Shown here: positions 13,648 through 22,097 of the stretch, piece after piece
Layout of the letters: the number at the start of each line of letters is the position of its first letter
How positions within the stretch are numbered: position 1 is the first letter of the stretch
Assembly (NCBI RefSeq): GCF_039536205.1
Contig: NZ_BAAAYL010000001.1
Span: forward strand, 6,634,001 to 6,698,000
Length of the DNA: 64,000 nucleotides
Reading direction: 5' to 3'
DNA from: Streptomyces sannanensis
GTDB lineage: Bacteria > Actinomycetota > Actinomycetes > Streptomycetales > Streptomycetaceae
The notes under the pieces: model-generated
Seen by the model: only the letters and a program-made list of their open reading frames with translations
Told to the model about the DNA's origin: nothing
Databases searched by the model: none
Translations under genes and position numbers: made by a program

Positions 13648-14406
13648 ATGGCCACGGAATTCAAGGTAGAACGCGAACAGGACCTGCCCGCCGCCCCCGA
13701 GCAGGTCTGGAAGGCGGTCGCGACCCGCGACGGCAACGTGGGCTGGTTGTACCCCATGGACGTGGAGCCCCGCGTCGGGGGGACCGTGTCCCGGGGGCCC
13801 TCCACGGTGTTGGCCTGGGAGCCGCCGCACCGGTTCGTCTGCCGCTATGCGGACGACACCGGCTTCTCGAACACGCTCACCTACCTCGTCGACGAACAGG
13901 ACGGCGGCGACAGGTCCCACCTGCGGATGAGCATCCACTGGGTGCACGAGGGCGTCCCCGACGCCAACTGGGACACCAAGTCCGACGCGGCCGAGAAGCA
14001 CGTGGACTTCTACCAGCACAGCCTCGCCGAGTACCTGACGCACTTCGCCGGCCGCACGGCCGCCTATGTCCGTGCCTCCCGGCCCGAACCGACCTCCGAC
14101 CCGGGCGACTTCGCCTCCCTGCGCCGCCACCTCGGGCTGCCCGACGGCGTCGCCGTCGGTGACGGCGTCAAGATCCGCCTCGATGACGCCCTCGGCGGGC
14201 CGCAGAGCGCGGTGGTCGACTACCTGACCGCCGACTTCCTGGGCCTGCGCACGAGCGACGCCCTCTACCGGTTCTTCAACGGCAGCACCTGGAACTGGCC
14301 CATCTGGGCGGGACACCACATCTTCGCCGGCCATGTCGACGAGGAGTCGGCCACGCGGGCCTGGAGCGCCTGGCTGGACAAGGCCGTCACCCGGCCCTCT
14401 GCTTGA
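13648..14406 (+). CDS. SRPBCC (START/AHSA1-like) domain protein
   Basis: A 252-residue protein. The N-terminal half (about residues 1-145) looks like an AHSA1-type SRPBCC fold: an initial beta strand, an APEQVWKAV helix, then alternating strands with a W-E-P-P-H segment typical of the family's ligand cavity. The C-terminal 100 residues (from about 155) are rich in aromatic residues and not recognised. The start is set by GAAGGAG 10-18 bases before the ATG; the longer open frame upstream is P450 debris. SRPBCC proteins bind hydrophobic ligands or act as cyclases or aromatases. Its place after an NRPS, mbtH and P450 makes a role with the peptide product or a precursor possible, but nothing in the sequence proves it. 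Confidence 0.8.
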   Translation: MATEFKVEREQDLPAAPEQVWKAVATRDGNVGWLYPMDVEPRVGGTVSRGPSTVLAWEPPHRFVCRYADDTGFSNTLTYLVDEQDGGDRSHLRMSIHWVHEGVPDANWDTKSDAAEKHVDFYQHSLAEYLTHFAGRTAAYVRASRPEPTSDPGDFASLRRHLGLPDGVAVGDGVKIRLDDALGGPQSAVVDYLTADFLGLRTSDALYRFFNGSTWNWPIWAGHHIFAGHVDEESATRAWSAWLDKAVTRPSA

Positions 14407-14445
14407 ACGAAACACCTGTCGACCCCCGACCCCCCGGAAGACCCC

Positions 14446-14622
14446 ATGGACACCGTGCTGTACAGCGCAGAGCTCGTCCTCGAGGACGGCGAGTACAAGC
14501 TCGTCGTCAAGAACCACATACAGGACACCGTGCAGGTGGCATACGTGGCCAAGAAGGCCGTGGAGAAGCTGCCCATGTTCCTGTCCATGCTCCATGCGAA
14601 GCAGCTCAGCGGCTGCAGATAA
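14446..14622 (+). CDS. Small protein of 58 residues, unknown function
   Basis: Forty bases after the SRPBCC gene an ATG preceded by GGAAG at good spacing opens a 58-codon frame. The protein begins MDTVLYSAELVLEDGEYKLV and is charged and mostly hydrophilic, with a predicted beta hairpin followed by a helix (VAKKAVEKLPMFLSML). Codon third positions are strongly GC-biased, as in real genes here. There is no signal peptide, no metal site apart from a single penultimate cysteine, and no membrane segment. I do not recognise the family. It could be a last cistron of the NRPS transcript or the remains of a larger gene, since decayed genes lie on both sides. Confidence 0.5.
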   Translation: MDTVLYSAELVLEDGEYKLVVKNHIQDTVQVAYVAKKAVEKLPMFLSMLHAKQLSGCR

Positions 14623-14671
14623 CAGGAGCACCGCCCCACCTGCGGCCGTACGCATGCAGATGCCGAGATCG

Positions 14672-15456
14672 GGTCGGCGATCACCGGGCCGAGGGCGTCA
14701 CCGGAGCCGGATCCGTAGCCACCGGGTGCGGCGGCCTGATGGACCTCCTGGCGTAGTGGACGCACGCCGACGGTGAAGTCGCCGCCGACTCCTGCCGTAC
14801 GGTTGAAGCGGCCCGACCACGGACCGGCAGCGTTGACCACGACCGGGGTCGTGATCCGGCTGCCGTCGGCGAGCCGGACGGCGGAGACCCTCCCTGCGCG
14901 CCGGTCGACACCGACGACGGTGCGATGGAACAGGAAGCGTGTACTCAGTCGGGCCGCCGCGTCGGCCAAGTTCTGCGCGGCCAACTGGGGATCGTCGACG
15001 AATCCGGCGTCAGGCGTGAACAGGGCGCCCAGTTCGCCCCGGGGTTCGGCGAAGAACGACTCGTCGCGCACCGGCTTCGGGGGCCAGTACCGGCCAGGGT
15101 CGATGCCAGGGAGGCGGCTCCGCAGCGTCGCAGCGTCCCAGCGCTCGTACGGCACACCGATCCGGTCGAACTAATCGACCACGGTCGAGATACGGGACAC
15201 GGGGGAGTCGAGCAGCACGGCTCCGGTCCGCCGGAACCTCGCCAGGGTGCCGGCGCCGCCGTGGCCCAGGTGCGAGTCCCAGTCGCTCCAGATGTGGGCG
15301 GCCTCCCAGGCCGTGGCAACGCCGTCCCAGGTGGAGAAGTCGAAGTGGACGATCGCGCTTGAGGCACTGGTCGATCCATGCCCGGCACTGCCCGACTTGT
15401 CCACGACAACGACCCGGCGGCCGGTGCGTGCCAGCTCGAGCGCGACGACGGCTCGC
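14672..15456 (-). pseudogene. FAD-dependent (DAO-family) oxidoreductase remnant
   Basis: On the minus strand, one frame gives VVALELARTGRRVVVVDKSG followed by a GSTSASSA stretch typical of DAO-family amine oxidases. It then runs into an in-frame TAG at 15173-15171. After the stop the same frame continues with homologous sequence (PYERWDAATLRSRLPGIDPG, later VVNAAGPWSGR), ending around 14672 in ALGPVIADP. The N-terminal GxGxxG dinucleotide motif is absent: the homology starts where dnaK ends. The C-terminal third is also gone. Three lesions (5' loss, nonsense codon, 3' loss) make it a clear pseudogene. It would have deaminated or oxidised an amine or amino acid. Confidence 0.8.
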
Positions 15457-15483
15457 GGTGGCACGCGCCGCACGACGGGCGAT

Positions 15484-17337
15484 TCACCCCTCGCCGCCCT
15501 TCGTGTTCTCGTCGTCCACGATCTCGGCGTCGACGACTTCGTCCTCCGCGGCCCGGGCACCAGGGGCACCGGCCCCGGTCGAGCGGGCCTGGGCGTCGGC
15601 GTACATGGCCTGGCCCAGCTTCTGCGAGACGGCGGCGACCTTCTCGGTGGCGGTGCGGATCTCGGCGGTGTCCTCGCCCTTGAGCTTCTCCTTCAGCTCG
15701 GCGACCGCGGTCTCGACCTCGGTCTTCACCTCGGCCGGGACCTTGTCCTCGTTGTCCTTGAGGAACTTCTCGGTCTGGTAGACGAGCTGCTCGCCCTGGT
15801 TGCGGGTCTCGGCTGCCTCGCGGCGGCGGTGGTCCTCCTCCGCGTACTTCTCGGCCTCCTCGCGCATCCGGTTGACCTCGTCCTTCGGCAGCGAGGAGCC
15901 GCCGGTGACGGTCATCTTCTGCTCCTTGCCCGTGCCCAGGTCCTTGGCGGTCACGTGCATGATGCCGTTGGCGTCGATGTCGAAGGACACCTCGATCTGC
16001 GGGACACCGCGCGGGGCCGGCGGCAGACCGGTCAGCTCGAACATGCCGAGCTTCTTGTTGTACGCCGCGATCTCACGCTCGCCCTGGTAGACCTGGATCT
16101 GCACGGACGGCTGGTTGTCCTCGGCCGTGGTGAAGATCTCGGAACGCTTGGTCGGGATCGTGGTGTTGCGCTCGATCAGCTTGGTCATGATGCCGCCCTT
16201 GGTCTCGATACCGAGGGACAGCGGGGTGACGTCGAGGAGCAGGACGTCCTTGACCTCACCCTTGAGGACACCGGCCTGGAGGGTGGCGCCGATGGCGACG
16301 ACCTCGTCCGGGTTCACACCCTTGTGCGGGTCTTTGCCGGTCAGACCCTTGACGAGCTCGGTCACCGCGGGCATGCGGGTCGAGCCGCCCACCAGGATCA
16401 CATGGTTGACGTCGGAGACCTTGATCCCCGCGTCCTTGATCGCGTTGTGGAACGGGGCCTTGCAGCGCTCGAGCAGGTCCGCGGTCAGCTGCTGGAACTG
16501 GGCACGGGTGAGCTTCTCCTCCAGGTGCAGCGGGCCCTCGGCGGACGCCGTGATGTAGGGCAGGTTGATCGTCGTCTCGCTCGCGGCCGACAGTTCGATC
16601 TTCGCCTTCTCGGCGGCCTCCCGGAGCCGCTGCGTGGCCATCTTGTCCTTGGACAGGTCGACGCCGTACGCGTTCTTGAACTGTTTGACCAGATGGTCGA
16701 CGATCCGCTGGTCCCAGTCGTCGCCGCCCAGGTGCGTATCGCCGTTGGTGGCCTTGACCTCGACCAGTCCCTCGCCGATTTCCAGCAGTGAGACGTCGAA
16801 GGTGCCGCCACCGAGGTCGAACACGAGGATGGTCTGGTCGTTCTCCTTGTCCAGCCCGTAGGCGAGCGCCGCGGCGGTCGGCTCGTTGATGATCCGCAGG
16901 ACGTTCAGGCCCGCGATCTCCCCGGCCTCCTTGGTCGCGGTGCGCTGGGAGTCGTTGAAGTACGCCGGGACGGTGATGACCGCGTCCGTCACGTCCTCGC
17001 CGAGATACGCCTCGGCGTCCCGCTTGAGTTTTTGAAGCACCCGTGCGGAGATCTCCTGCGCCGTGTAGCGCTTGCCGTCGATGGTGCCGCTGTCCGGGAA
17101 ACGCCACTGAGCCTCGCCCATGTGACGCTTGACCGACCGTGCGGTGCGGTCGACGTTGGTCACGGCCTGCCGCTTGGCGACCTCACCCACGAGTACGTCA
17201 CCGCTCTTGGCGAAACCGACCACCGACGGAGTGGTCCGGGCGCCCTCGGTATTGGTGACGACTGTGGGCTCGCCGCCCTCCAGAATGCTGACGACCGAGT
17301 TCGTCGTTCCGAGATCGATACCCACCGGACGTGCCAT
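15484..17337 (-). CDS. dnaK: Chaperone DnaK (Hsp70), stand-alone copy
   Basis: A 617-residue Hsp70, the normal actinobacterial length. The ATPase domain has GIDLGTTNS (6-14), DLGGGTFD (174-181) and the phosphate and adenosine motifs up to about 360. The linker [13 protein letters not shown] precedes a substrate-binding domain and an acidic lid ending [18 protein letters not shown]. Two ATGs lie six bases apart; the inner one ([10 protein letters not shown]) is six bases from GAGGAG and matches the usual start, so I use it. No grpE, dnaJ or hspR is adjacent, unlike the main streptomycete dnaK operon, so this is probably a second copy. I see no HAIR operator upstream but do see a consensus vegetative promoter. 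Family assignment is certain; that another copy exists elsewhere is inference. Confidence 0.97.
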   Translation of the reverse strand: MARPVGIDLGTTNSVVSILEGGEPTVVTNTEGARTTPSVVGFAKSGDVLVGEVAKRQAVTNVDRTARSVKRHMGEAQWRFPDSGTIDGKRYTAQEISARVLQKLKRDAEAYLGEDVTDAVITVPAYFNDSQRTATKEAGEIAGLNVLRIINEPTAAALAYGLDKENDQTILVFDLGGGTFDVSLLEIGEGLVEVKATNGDTHLGGDDWDQRIVDHLVKQFKNAYGVDLSKDKMATQRLREAAEKAKIELSAASETTINLPYITASAEGPLHLEEKLTRAQFQQLTADLLERCKAPFHNAIKDAGIKVSDVNHVILVGGSTRMPAVTELVKGLTGKDPHKGVNPDEVVAIGATLQAGVLKGEVKDVLLLDVTPLSLGIETKGGIMTKLIERNTTIPTKRSEIFTTAEDNQPSVQIQVYQGEREIAAYNKKLGMFELTGLPPAPRGVPQIEVSFDIDANGIMHVTAKDLGTGKEQKMTVTGGSSLPKDEVNRMREEAEKYAEEDHRRREAAETRNQGEQLVYQTEKFLKDNEDKVPAEVKTEVETAVAELKEKLKGEDTAEIRTATEKVAAVSQKLGQAMYADAQARSTGAGAPGARAAEDEVVDAEIVDDENTKGGEG

Positions 17338-17366
17338 GGTCATCTCCTCAGCCTGTGGTCCATTTC

Positions 17367-17395
17367 TGGATAAATCGTGTCCCTGCGCCTGTCAA
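17367..17395 (-). promoter_or_regulatory. Housekeeping-type promoter of dnaK
   Basis: On the minus strand a perfect TTGACA (17395-17390) is followed, after 17 bases, by TATCCA (17372-17367), 30 bases before the dnaK start codon. This is close to the HrdB consensus. No CTTGAGT-N7-ACTCAAG heat-shock operator is visible in the 150-base gap. Confidence 0.55.
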
Positions 17396-17495
17396 GATGT
17401 CCTCGTCAGGGGCGCGGCCGGACTGCCCGGCCGTCGGATCTCGGCCTCGCGCCGTAAGGTGAGGTAGGGGCACGAAGGAATCCACTGGAGCGGTC

Positions 17496-18332
17496 ATGCC
17501 CGATCACCGCACCGATTCGCCCGACAATGCACAGGATCTCCTGAACACCCTCGGGCGGCTCGTCGACCAGGCCGTGGAGCGGATCAAGCTCCAGCGGGCT
17601 CGGGTGGAGCTGGCCATGGCCCTGCAGAGGCACCTGCTGCCGCAGGAGCTGCCGCAACTGCCCGGCCTGCGGATCGCGGCCCGGTACGCGCCCTCGCAGG
17701 ACGGCCTGGACGTCGGCGGCGACTGGTACGACGCATTCCTGATGACGGACGGGTCGGTCGGCATCGCCATCGGCGACGTACAGGGCCATGACATGGAAGC
17801 CGTGGCCTTCATGGGGCAGGTGCGTACGAGCCTGCGGGCACTGGCCCGCACCGCGACGGATCCGGGCGAGGTGTTGAGCCACGCCAATGACCTGCTGCTC
17901 TCGATGGGCTTCGGCCTCTTCGCGACCTGCTGTTTTCTCCGCTTCGACCCGTCCAGCGGCGACCTCGTCCTCTCCCGGGCCGGTCATCTTCCGCTGGTCT
18001 GGGCCGGCGCCGACGGCCGTTCGAGCATCACTCTCGATCATGGTGGCCCGCCTCTCGGGATCCTGCCCGGCGAGCGGTATCCGGTGACCCGCCGACGGTT
18101 GACGGAGCCGGGCTCCCTGGTCCTGTTCACCGACGGAGTCGTGGAAGGACCGTGCTACCCCATGGAGGAGGGGCTGTCAGAGGTGGCCCGGCTGGTGCGC
18201 GCCGGATACGACACGAATCCCGATGACCTGGCCGCCGCAGTGATCAAAGTGGCCGATCTGACGGGGCACAGTGACGATGCCGCCGTCCTCGTTGCCCGCT
18301 ACGACGGCATACCGGGACGGCAGGACTGGTGA
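17496..18332 (+). CDS. SpoIIE-type PP2C serine phosphatase
   Basis: A 278-residue protein. A short helical N terminus (about 14-48, ending in ALQRHLLP) leads into a SpoIIE/RsbU-type PP2C domain. Metal-binding acidic motifs are visible: GGDWYD (74-79), GDVQGHD (93-99), LFTDGVVEG (about 210) and SDDAAVL near the end. There is no PAS, GAF or response-regulator input domain, so control must come from a partner. Such phosphatases dephosphorylate anti-sigma-factor antagonists or similar phosphoserine proteins. A GGAG sits seven bases before the ATG. It is divergent from dnaK and followed 35 bases later by a MASE1 membrane protein, probably in one transcript, which suggests the membrane protein senses and the phosphatase responds. 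Confidence 0.93.
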   Translation: MPDHRTDSPDNAQDLLNTLGRLVDQAVERIKLQRARVELAMALQRHLLPQELPQLPGLRIAARYAPSQDGLDVGGDWYDAFLMTDGSVGIAIGDVQGHDMEAVAFMGQVRTSLRALARTATDPGEVLSHANDLLLSMGFGLFATCCFLRFDPSSGDLVLSRAGHLPLVWAGADGRSSITLDHGGPPLGILPGERYPVTRRRLTEPGSLVLFTDGVVEGPCYPMEEGLSEVARLVRAGYDTNPDDLAAAVIKVADLTGHSDDAAVLVARYDGIPGRQDW

Positions 18333-18367
18333 TATGTCCGAGTCATGGCGAAATATAGGCTGGGCCA

Positions 18368-19375
18368 ATGACTGCTGTGGTGCGTCACGAGGACATCAGG
18401 CGCTGGGCCGCAGCCGCACTGTGGAGCCTCGTCGTGGCCGCCGTCTACTACGGAGCCGGCAGACTGGGGCTCCTTCAGCAAGTGGTGCGCGGCCAGGTCA
18501 CACCACTGTGGCCGCCGACCGGTGTGGCGCTGGCCGCCTTGCTCGTCCTCGGTCTGCGGATCTGGCCGGGAATCATGCTCGGTGCGCTGCTCGTCAACGC
18601 CCCCTTCGAGCCGGTCCTCGCCGTGCCGGCCATCGTCGCGGGGAACACCGTCGCACCGGTCTGCGCCTTTCTGCTGCTGCGACGTGCGGGCTTCCACAAC
18701 GAGCTGGACCGGCTACGGGACGCGCTGGCCCTGGTCTCCCTCGGAGCCCTGGGCGGGATGCTGATCAGCGCGACCGTGGGCAGCGGCGCACTGGCGCTCG
18801 CCGGTGCGGTGCCGCCAGGCGACTTCTGGCAGACGTGGTCGGTGTGGTGGACGGGTGACGCGATGGGCGTACTCGTGGTCACACCGTTTCTCCTCGTCCT
18901 CCGCAGGGCCCACTGGCCCCCGCACGCCGGACGACGCCGGTGGGCCGAGGCGGCGGCGCTTCTGGTGAGCACCCTCGCCGTCACGGTCCTGGCGACGAGC
19001 GGCCGCAGTGCTTCCCTGCTCTTCCTTGTCTCCCCGTTCTTGATCTGGGCCGCGTTCCGCTTCCGGCTGCCCGGAGCCGCGCCCTGCGCGTTGGCCGTGT
19101 CGACGCTGGCGATTTTTGCCGCCGTCCGCCGAGTCGGCCCGTTCGCCGATCAGGCCCTCTTCGTCAACATGGTCACGCTCCAGGCCTTCAACGGCGTCAC
19201 GGCGCTGACGGCGCTGCTGCTCGCGGCGGTCATCACCGAGCGGGACCACACCCATGAGGAGATCAAGCGGATCTGCGCACGGCTCGCCGAGATGGTGGCC
19301 CATGCGGAGCCGCGTCCGTCTACGTACGAGTGGCCGCCGCCCGAGGACGACGAAGGGCGAGAAGGCGACCGCTAG
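18368..19375 (+). CDS. MASE1-domain integral membrane protein
   Basis: A 335-residue protein with about eight to nine hydrophobic segments spread over residues 12-295 and a short charged cytoplasmic tail. The segment TPLWPPTGVALAALLVLG near residue 45 and WTGDAMGVLVVTPFLL near 160 are hallmarks of the MASE1 sensory domain. In most proteins MASE1 is followed by a histidine kinase, GGDEF or PP2C output domain. Here the protein ends after a short helix and proline-rich tail, so the output seems to be supplied in trans, probably by the SpoIIE phosphatase encoded just upstream. Confidence 0.88.
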   Translation: MTAVVRHEDIRRWAAAALWSLVVAAVYYGAGRLGLLQQVVRGQVTPLWPPTGVALAALLVLGLRIWPGIMLGALLVNAPFEPVLAVPAIVAGNTVAPVCAFLLLRRAGFHNELDRLRDALALVSLGALGGMLISATVGSGALALAGAVPPGDFWQTWSVWWTGDAMGVLVVTPFLLVLRRAHWPPHAGRRRWAEAAALLVSTLAVTVLATSGRSASLLFLVSPFLIWAAFRFRLPGAAPCALAVSTLAIFAAVRRVGPFADQALFVNMVTLQAFNGVTALTALLLAAVITERDHTHEEIKRICARLAEMVAHAEPRPSTYEWPPPEDDEGREGDR

Positions 19376-19377
19376 TG

Positions 19378-19586
19378 CTAGTGCTGTGGCCGGAAAGGTT
19401 TGCCGGGAAGCTCGCGGCTCCCCCAGCTACCTCCCCCAGCTACCGCTGGGGGTGCCCCCCAGGTGCGGTGCATCGCAAGGCGGAGCATCGCAGCTCGTAC
19501 TAGGCCGTACTCGCGCGATGTGACAACGCAGCGAGGTGCCGTGCCGGGCGTCGCGAGCCGGTGAACCTTTCCGGTCACAGCGCTAG
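19378..19586. mobile_element. MITE-like element with 23-bp terminal inverted repeats
   Basis: Left arm 19378-19400 (CTAGTGCTGTGGCCGGAAAGG...) and right arm 19564-19586 match as inverted repeats at 21 of 23 positions. The 209-base unit has no coding capacity. Inside it are a duplicated CCCCCAGCTAC and an inverted repeat around 19435-19460 that can fold into a hairpin. CTAG at both outer edges may be part of the termini or a target-site trace. It fills the whole gap between two convergent genes. The layout fits a non-autonomous transposon moved in trans. Confidence 0.75.
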
Positions 19587-19597
19587 GGGTGTCGCGC

Positions 19598-20980
19598 TCA
19601 CGGCGCGATGTTGTGGTTCAGCCGGAACAGGTTCGCCGGGTCGTAGCGGCGCTTGACCTCGACCAGGCGGTCGTAGTTGTGCCGGTAGTTGATCCGGACG
19701 CGGTGCTGGTCGTCCACATCCATGAAGTTGACGTAGCCGCCCTCTTCGGAGTGCGGCTCCAGGGCCGCCGAGTACGCGCGGGTCCAGGCGATGTTGGCCT
19801 CGCGGTCCGCCCCGTTCGGGAAGCTCGGCCCGAGCGCGGTGGCGAAGTTCGCGTCGCGGTAGGCGAAGGCGGTGTCCTTCGGACCCTGGACATGGCAGGC
19901 GCCGTCGACCGGGAAGACCATGGTCACGCTCTCCGGGCTGGGCAGCGTCTCGCCGAAGCGGAGGTGCACATCAATGGCCCCGTCCGTCAGCCGGCGGCTG
20001 AAGTGGCCCTTCCAGTAGTGGTGGAGCCCGGGCGGCAATTGCTCGTCGAAGAGGGTGTTGATGACCGGATACGGGATACGGTCCATGAACTGGCCCAGCA
20101 CCGGGCCCAGTTCGCCGAGCCGGGCGCGGATCCGCTCGTCGTCCTGCAGCGGCCCCGTCCAGCAGGTGATCACCGCGATCAGCGGCCGCCCGTGCCACTG
20201 CTTCGGGAGGAACGGGACCTGCGGGCCGAGCAGCACCGCGAGCAGGACGCCCAGGTTCTCGTCATGCTCGGCGATCAGCTCACGGTAGGCGCGCATCACG
20301 TCCGCCTCGGGCGGGTAGAACGTGGGCCCGCCGAAGACGCTGTCCACCGGGTGCAGCTGGTACTCGAACGACGTGACGACCCCGAAGTTGCCTCCGCCGC
20401 CGCGCAGGGCCCACATCAGGTCGGGGGCGCGGTCGTCCGAGCATGTCGTGAAGGTGCCGTCGGCCAGGACGACATCCGCGGACACCAGGCTGTCGCAGGC
20501 CAGACCGTAGCGGCGATTCAGATGGCCCAGTCCGCCGCCCAGGGTGAGTCCGGCGATGCCCGTGGAGGAGACCACACCGCCGGTGACGGCCAGGCCGAAG
20601 GCATGGCCCGCGTGATCGAGGCCGGCCCAGGTGCAGCCGCCCTCGGCCCGCGCCCGGTGCGTCTCGGGGTCGACGCGGATACCGCGCAGCCGGCCCAGGT
20701 CCAGTACCAGTCCGCGGTCGCAGGTGCCGTGGCCGGGGATGCTGTGACCGCCGCCGCGCACCGCGAGCAGCAGTTCCCGGTCCCGGGCGAAGTTCACGCC
20801 GGCGATGACGTCGGCCACGTCCGCCGCGCGGACGACAAGGGCAGGCCGTCTGTCGTGCATAGCGTTGTAGACCTTGCGGGCCTCGTCGTAGTCGGCGTCG
20901 CCCGGCAGGACGATCTCTCCATGTACCGCCTCGCGCAGCCGCGCGAGGGCCCGGCCGTCCAGTGCGGTCGTCATTGCCAT
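19598..20980 (-). CDS. FAD-linked oxidase with berberine-bridge C terminus
   Basis: A 460-residue flavoprotein. Residues about 40-210 form a PCMH-type FAD-binding domain with RGGGHSIPGHG, whose histidine is the usual covalent 8-alpha attachment site. The downstream VTGGVVSSTGIAGLTLGGG stretch lacks the cysteine used by bicovalent relatives, so a single covalent link is likely. The C terminus (YDPANLFRLNHNI) is the BBE motif. There is no signal peptide, so it is cytoplasmic. Members oxidise alcohols, sugars, amines or natural-product intermediates; the substrate is unknown. It lies 79 bases after the iron ABC importer on the same strand and could be co-transcribed. Two ATGs six bases apart are possible starts. 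Confidence 0.93.
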   Translation of the reverse strand: MAMTTALDGRALARLREAVHGEIVLPGDADYDEARKVYNAMHDRRPALVVRAADVADVIAGVNFARDRELLLAVRGGGHSIPGHGTCDRGLVLDLGRLRGIRVDPETHRARAEGGCTWAGLDHAGHAFGLAVTGGVVSSTGIAGLTLGGGLGHLNRRYGLACDSLVSADVVLADGTFTTCSDDRAPDLMWALRGGGGNFGVVTSFEYQLHPVDSVFGGPTFYPPEADVMRAYRELIAEHDENLGVLLAVLLGPQVPFLPKQWHGRPLIAVITCWTGPLQDDERIRARLGELGPVLGQFMDRIPYPVINTLFDEQLPPGLHHYWKGHFSRRLTDGAIDVHLRFGETLPSPESVTMVFPVDGACHVQGPKDTAFAYRDANFATALGPSFPNGADREANIAWTRAYSAALEPHSEEGGYVNFMDVDDQHRVRINYRHNYDRLVEVKRRYDPANLFRLNHNIAP

Positions 20981-21059
20981 GATCGCCGCCGTCCTCGCCC
21001 GCGCATCCGCTCCTCTCAGCGTACGCGCGGCCTACGGTGGGGCCGCGATCCCGCGACCG

Positions 21060-22097
21060 TCACCCGTGGAGCGTCGCCTCCCCGGTGACCCGGATACCGG
21101 TCTGCTCTCCGGGGCGTACCGGGACCGGGCCGGCCACGCGGACGTCGACCGGGGTGTCCAGGCCGTCGACGGCCACGGTGACCATCGCGTCATGGCCGTA
21201 GAAGCAGACGTCGGTCACCGTGCCGCGCGCGCCGGCTGACGCCGGGTCGGTGAGGTGGAGCTGTTCGGGGCGCAGCAGTACCGTGCCCGCACGCGGTGCG
21301 GTCACACCGGCGGCAAGGGGGACCGGGCCCAGGGGAGTGGTGGCGGTGCCGTTCTCGGCCGTGCCGGCGACCAGGACCGCGTCACCGACGAAGCCGGCCA
21401 CCCAGGGGTCGGCGGGGCGCCGGTAGACCTCCTGGGGGGTGCCGCACTGGGCGACTCTGCCGCCCCGGACGACAGCGACGAGGTCCGCGGTGGACATGGC
21501 CTCCTGCTGGTCGTGGGTGACCAGGACCGCGGTGGCTCCGGTGGCGCGCAGGGCGGCGCGGACATCGGCGCGCACGCCTGTGCGCAGGGCGCTGTCGAGG
21601 GCGTTGAAGGGTTCGTCGAGCAGGACCAGGGCGGGTTGCGGGGCGAGGGCGCGGGCCAGGGCGATGCGCTGCTGCTGGCCGCCGGAGAGTTCGTGCGGCA
21701 TCCGGTCGCCGTATCCGGTCAGCCCCACCAGGTCCAGCATCTCCTCCGTACGGCGGCGCCGTTCGTCCCGGTCGAGTCCGGTGATCCCGAAGGCGACGTT
21801 GCGGGCGACACTCAAGTGCGGGAAGAGCGCGCCCTCCTGCGGGACGATGCCGATGCGTCGGCGCTCCGGCGCGAGGTGCACGCCGGGGGCGACGAGGGTG
21901 CGGCCGCCGACCGTGACGGTGCCGGCGTCGGCGCGCAGGAAACCGGCGATGATGCGCAGCATGGTGGTCTTGCCGCAGCCGGACGAGCCGAGTACGGCGG
22001 CCAGGGCACCGCCGGGGACGGTGAGGTCGAGTCCGTCGAGGACGGCCGAGCCGGGGCCGTAGGCCTTGGCCAGGCCCTCGATCCGAAGGTCTGTCAT
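21060..22097 (-). CDS. Ferric-iron ABC transporter, ATP-binding subunit (FbpC-like)
   Basis: A 345-residue ATPase with Walker A GSSGCGKTT (37-45), signature LSGGQ (137-141), Walker B LVLLDEP (157-163) and the switch histidine in VTHDQ. After about residue 240 comes a TOBE-like C-terminal domain, as in FbpC, PotA and ModC-class importers. Its ATG overlaps the permease stop as ATGA, which fixes the start and indicates coupled translation. It completes a binding protein / double permease / ATPase set energising iron import. Confidence 0.95.
   Translation of the reverse strand: MTDLRIEGLAKAYGPGSAVLDGLDLTVPGGALAAVLGSSGCGKTTMLRIIAGFLRADAGTVTVGGRTLVAPGVHLAPERRRIGIVPQEGALFPHLSVARNVAFGITGLDRDERRRRTEEMLDLVGLTGYGDRMPHELSGGQQQRIALARALAPQPALVLLDEPFNALDSALRTGVRADVRAALRATGATAVLVTHDQQEAMSTADLVAVVRGGRVAQCGTPQEVYRRPADPWVAGFVGDAVLVAGTAENGTATTPLGPVPLAAGVTAPRAGTVLLRPEQLHLTDPASAGARGTVTDVCFYGHDAMVTVAVDGLDTPVDVRVAGPVPVRPGEQTGIRVTGEATLHG

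Noticed and set aside
13195..14406. One continuous 403-codon gene joining the P450 remnant and the SRPBCC protein
   Set aside because: The first 150 codons switch between P450 frames, while the SRPBCC part has its own strong ribosome-binding site and a natural start at 13648.
15247..16791. Long plus-strand frame opposite dnaK
   Set aside because: It is the complement of a fully conserved DnaK and shows no family motif.
17338..17495. HAIR heat-shock operator upstream of dnaK
   Set aside because: No CTTGAGT-N7-ACTCAAG or near match could be found in the gap.
19589..21088. Long plus-strand frame opposite the FAD-linked oxidase
   Set aside because: The minus strand has an intact flavin-binding and BBE signature; the plus frame has no motif or ribosome-binding site.
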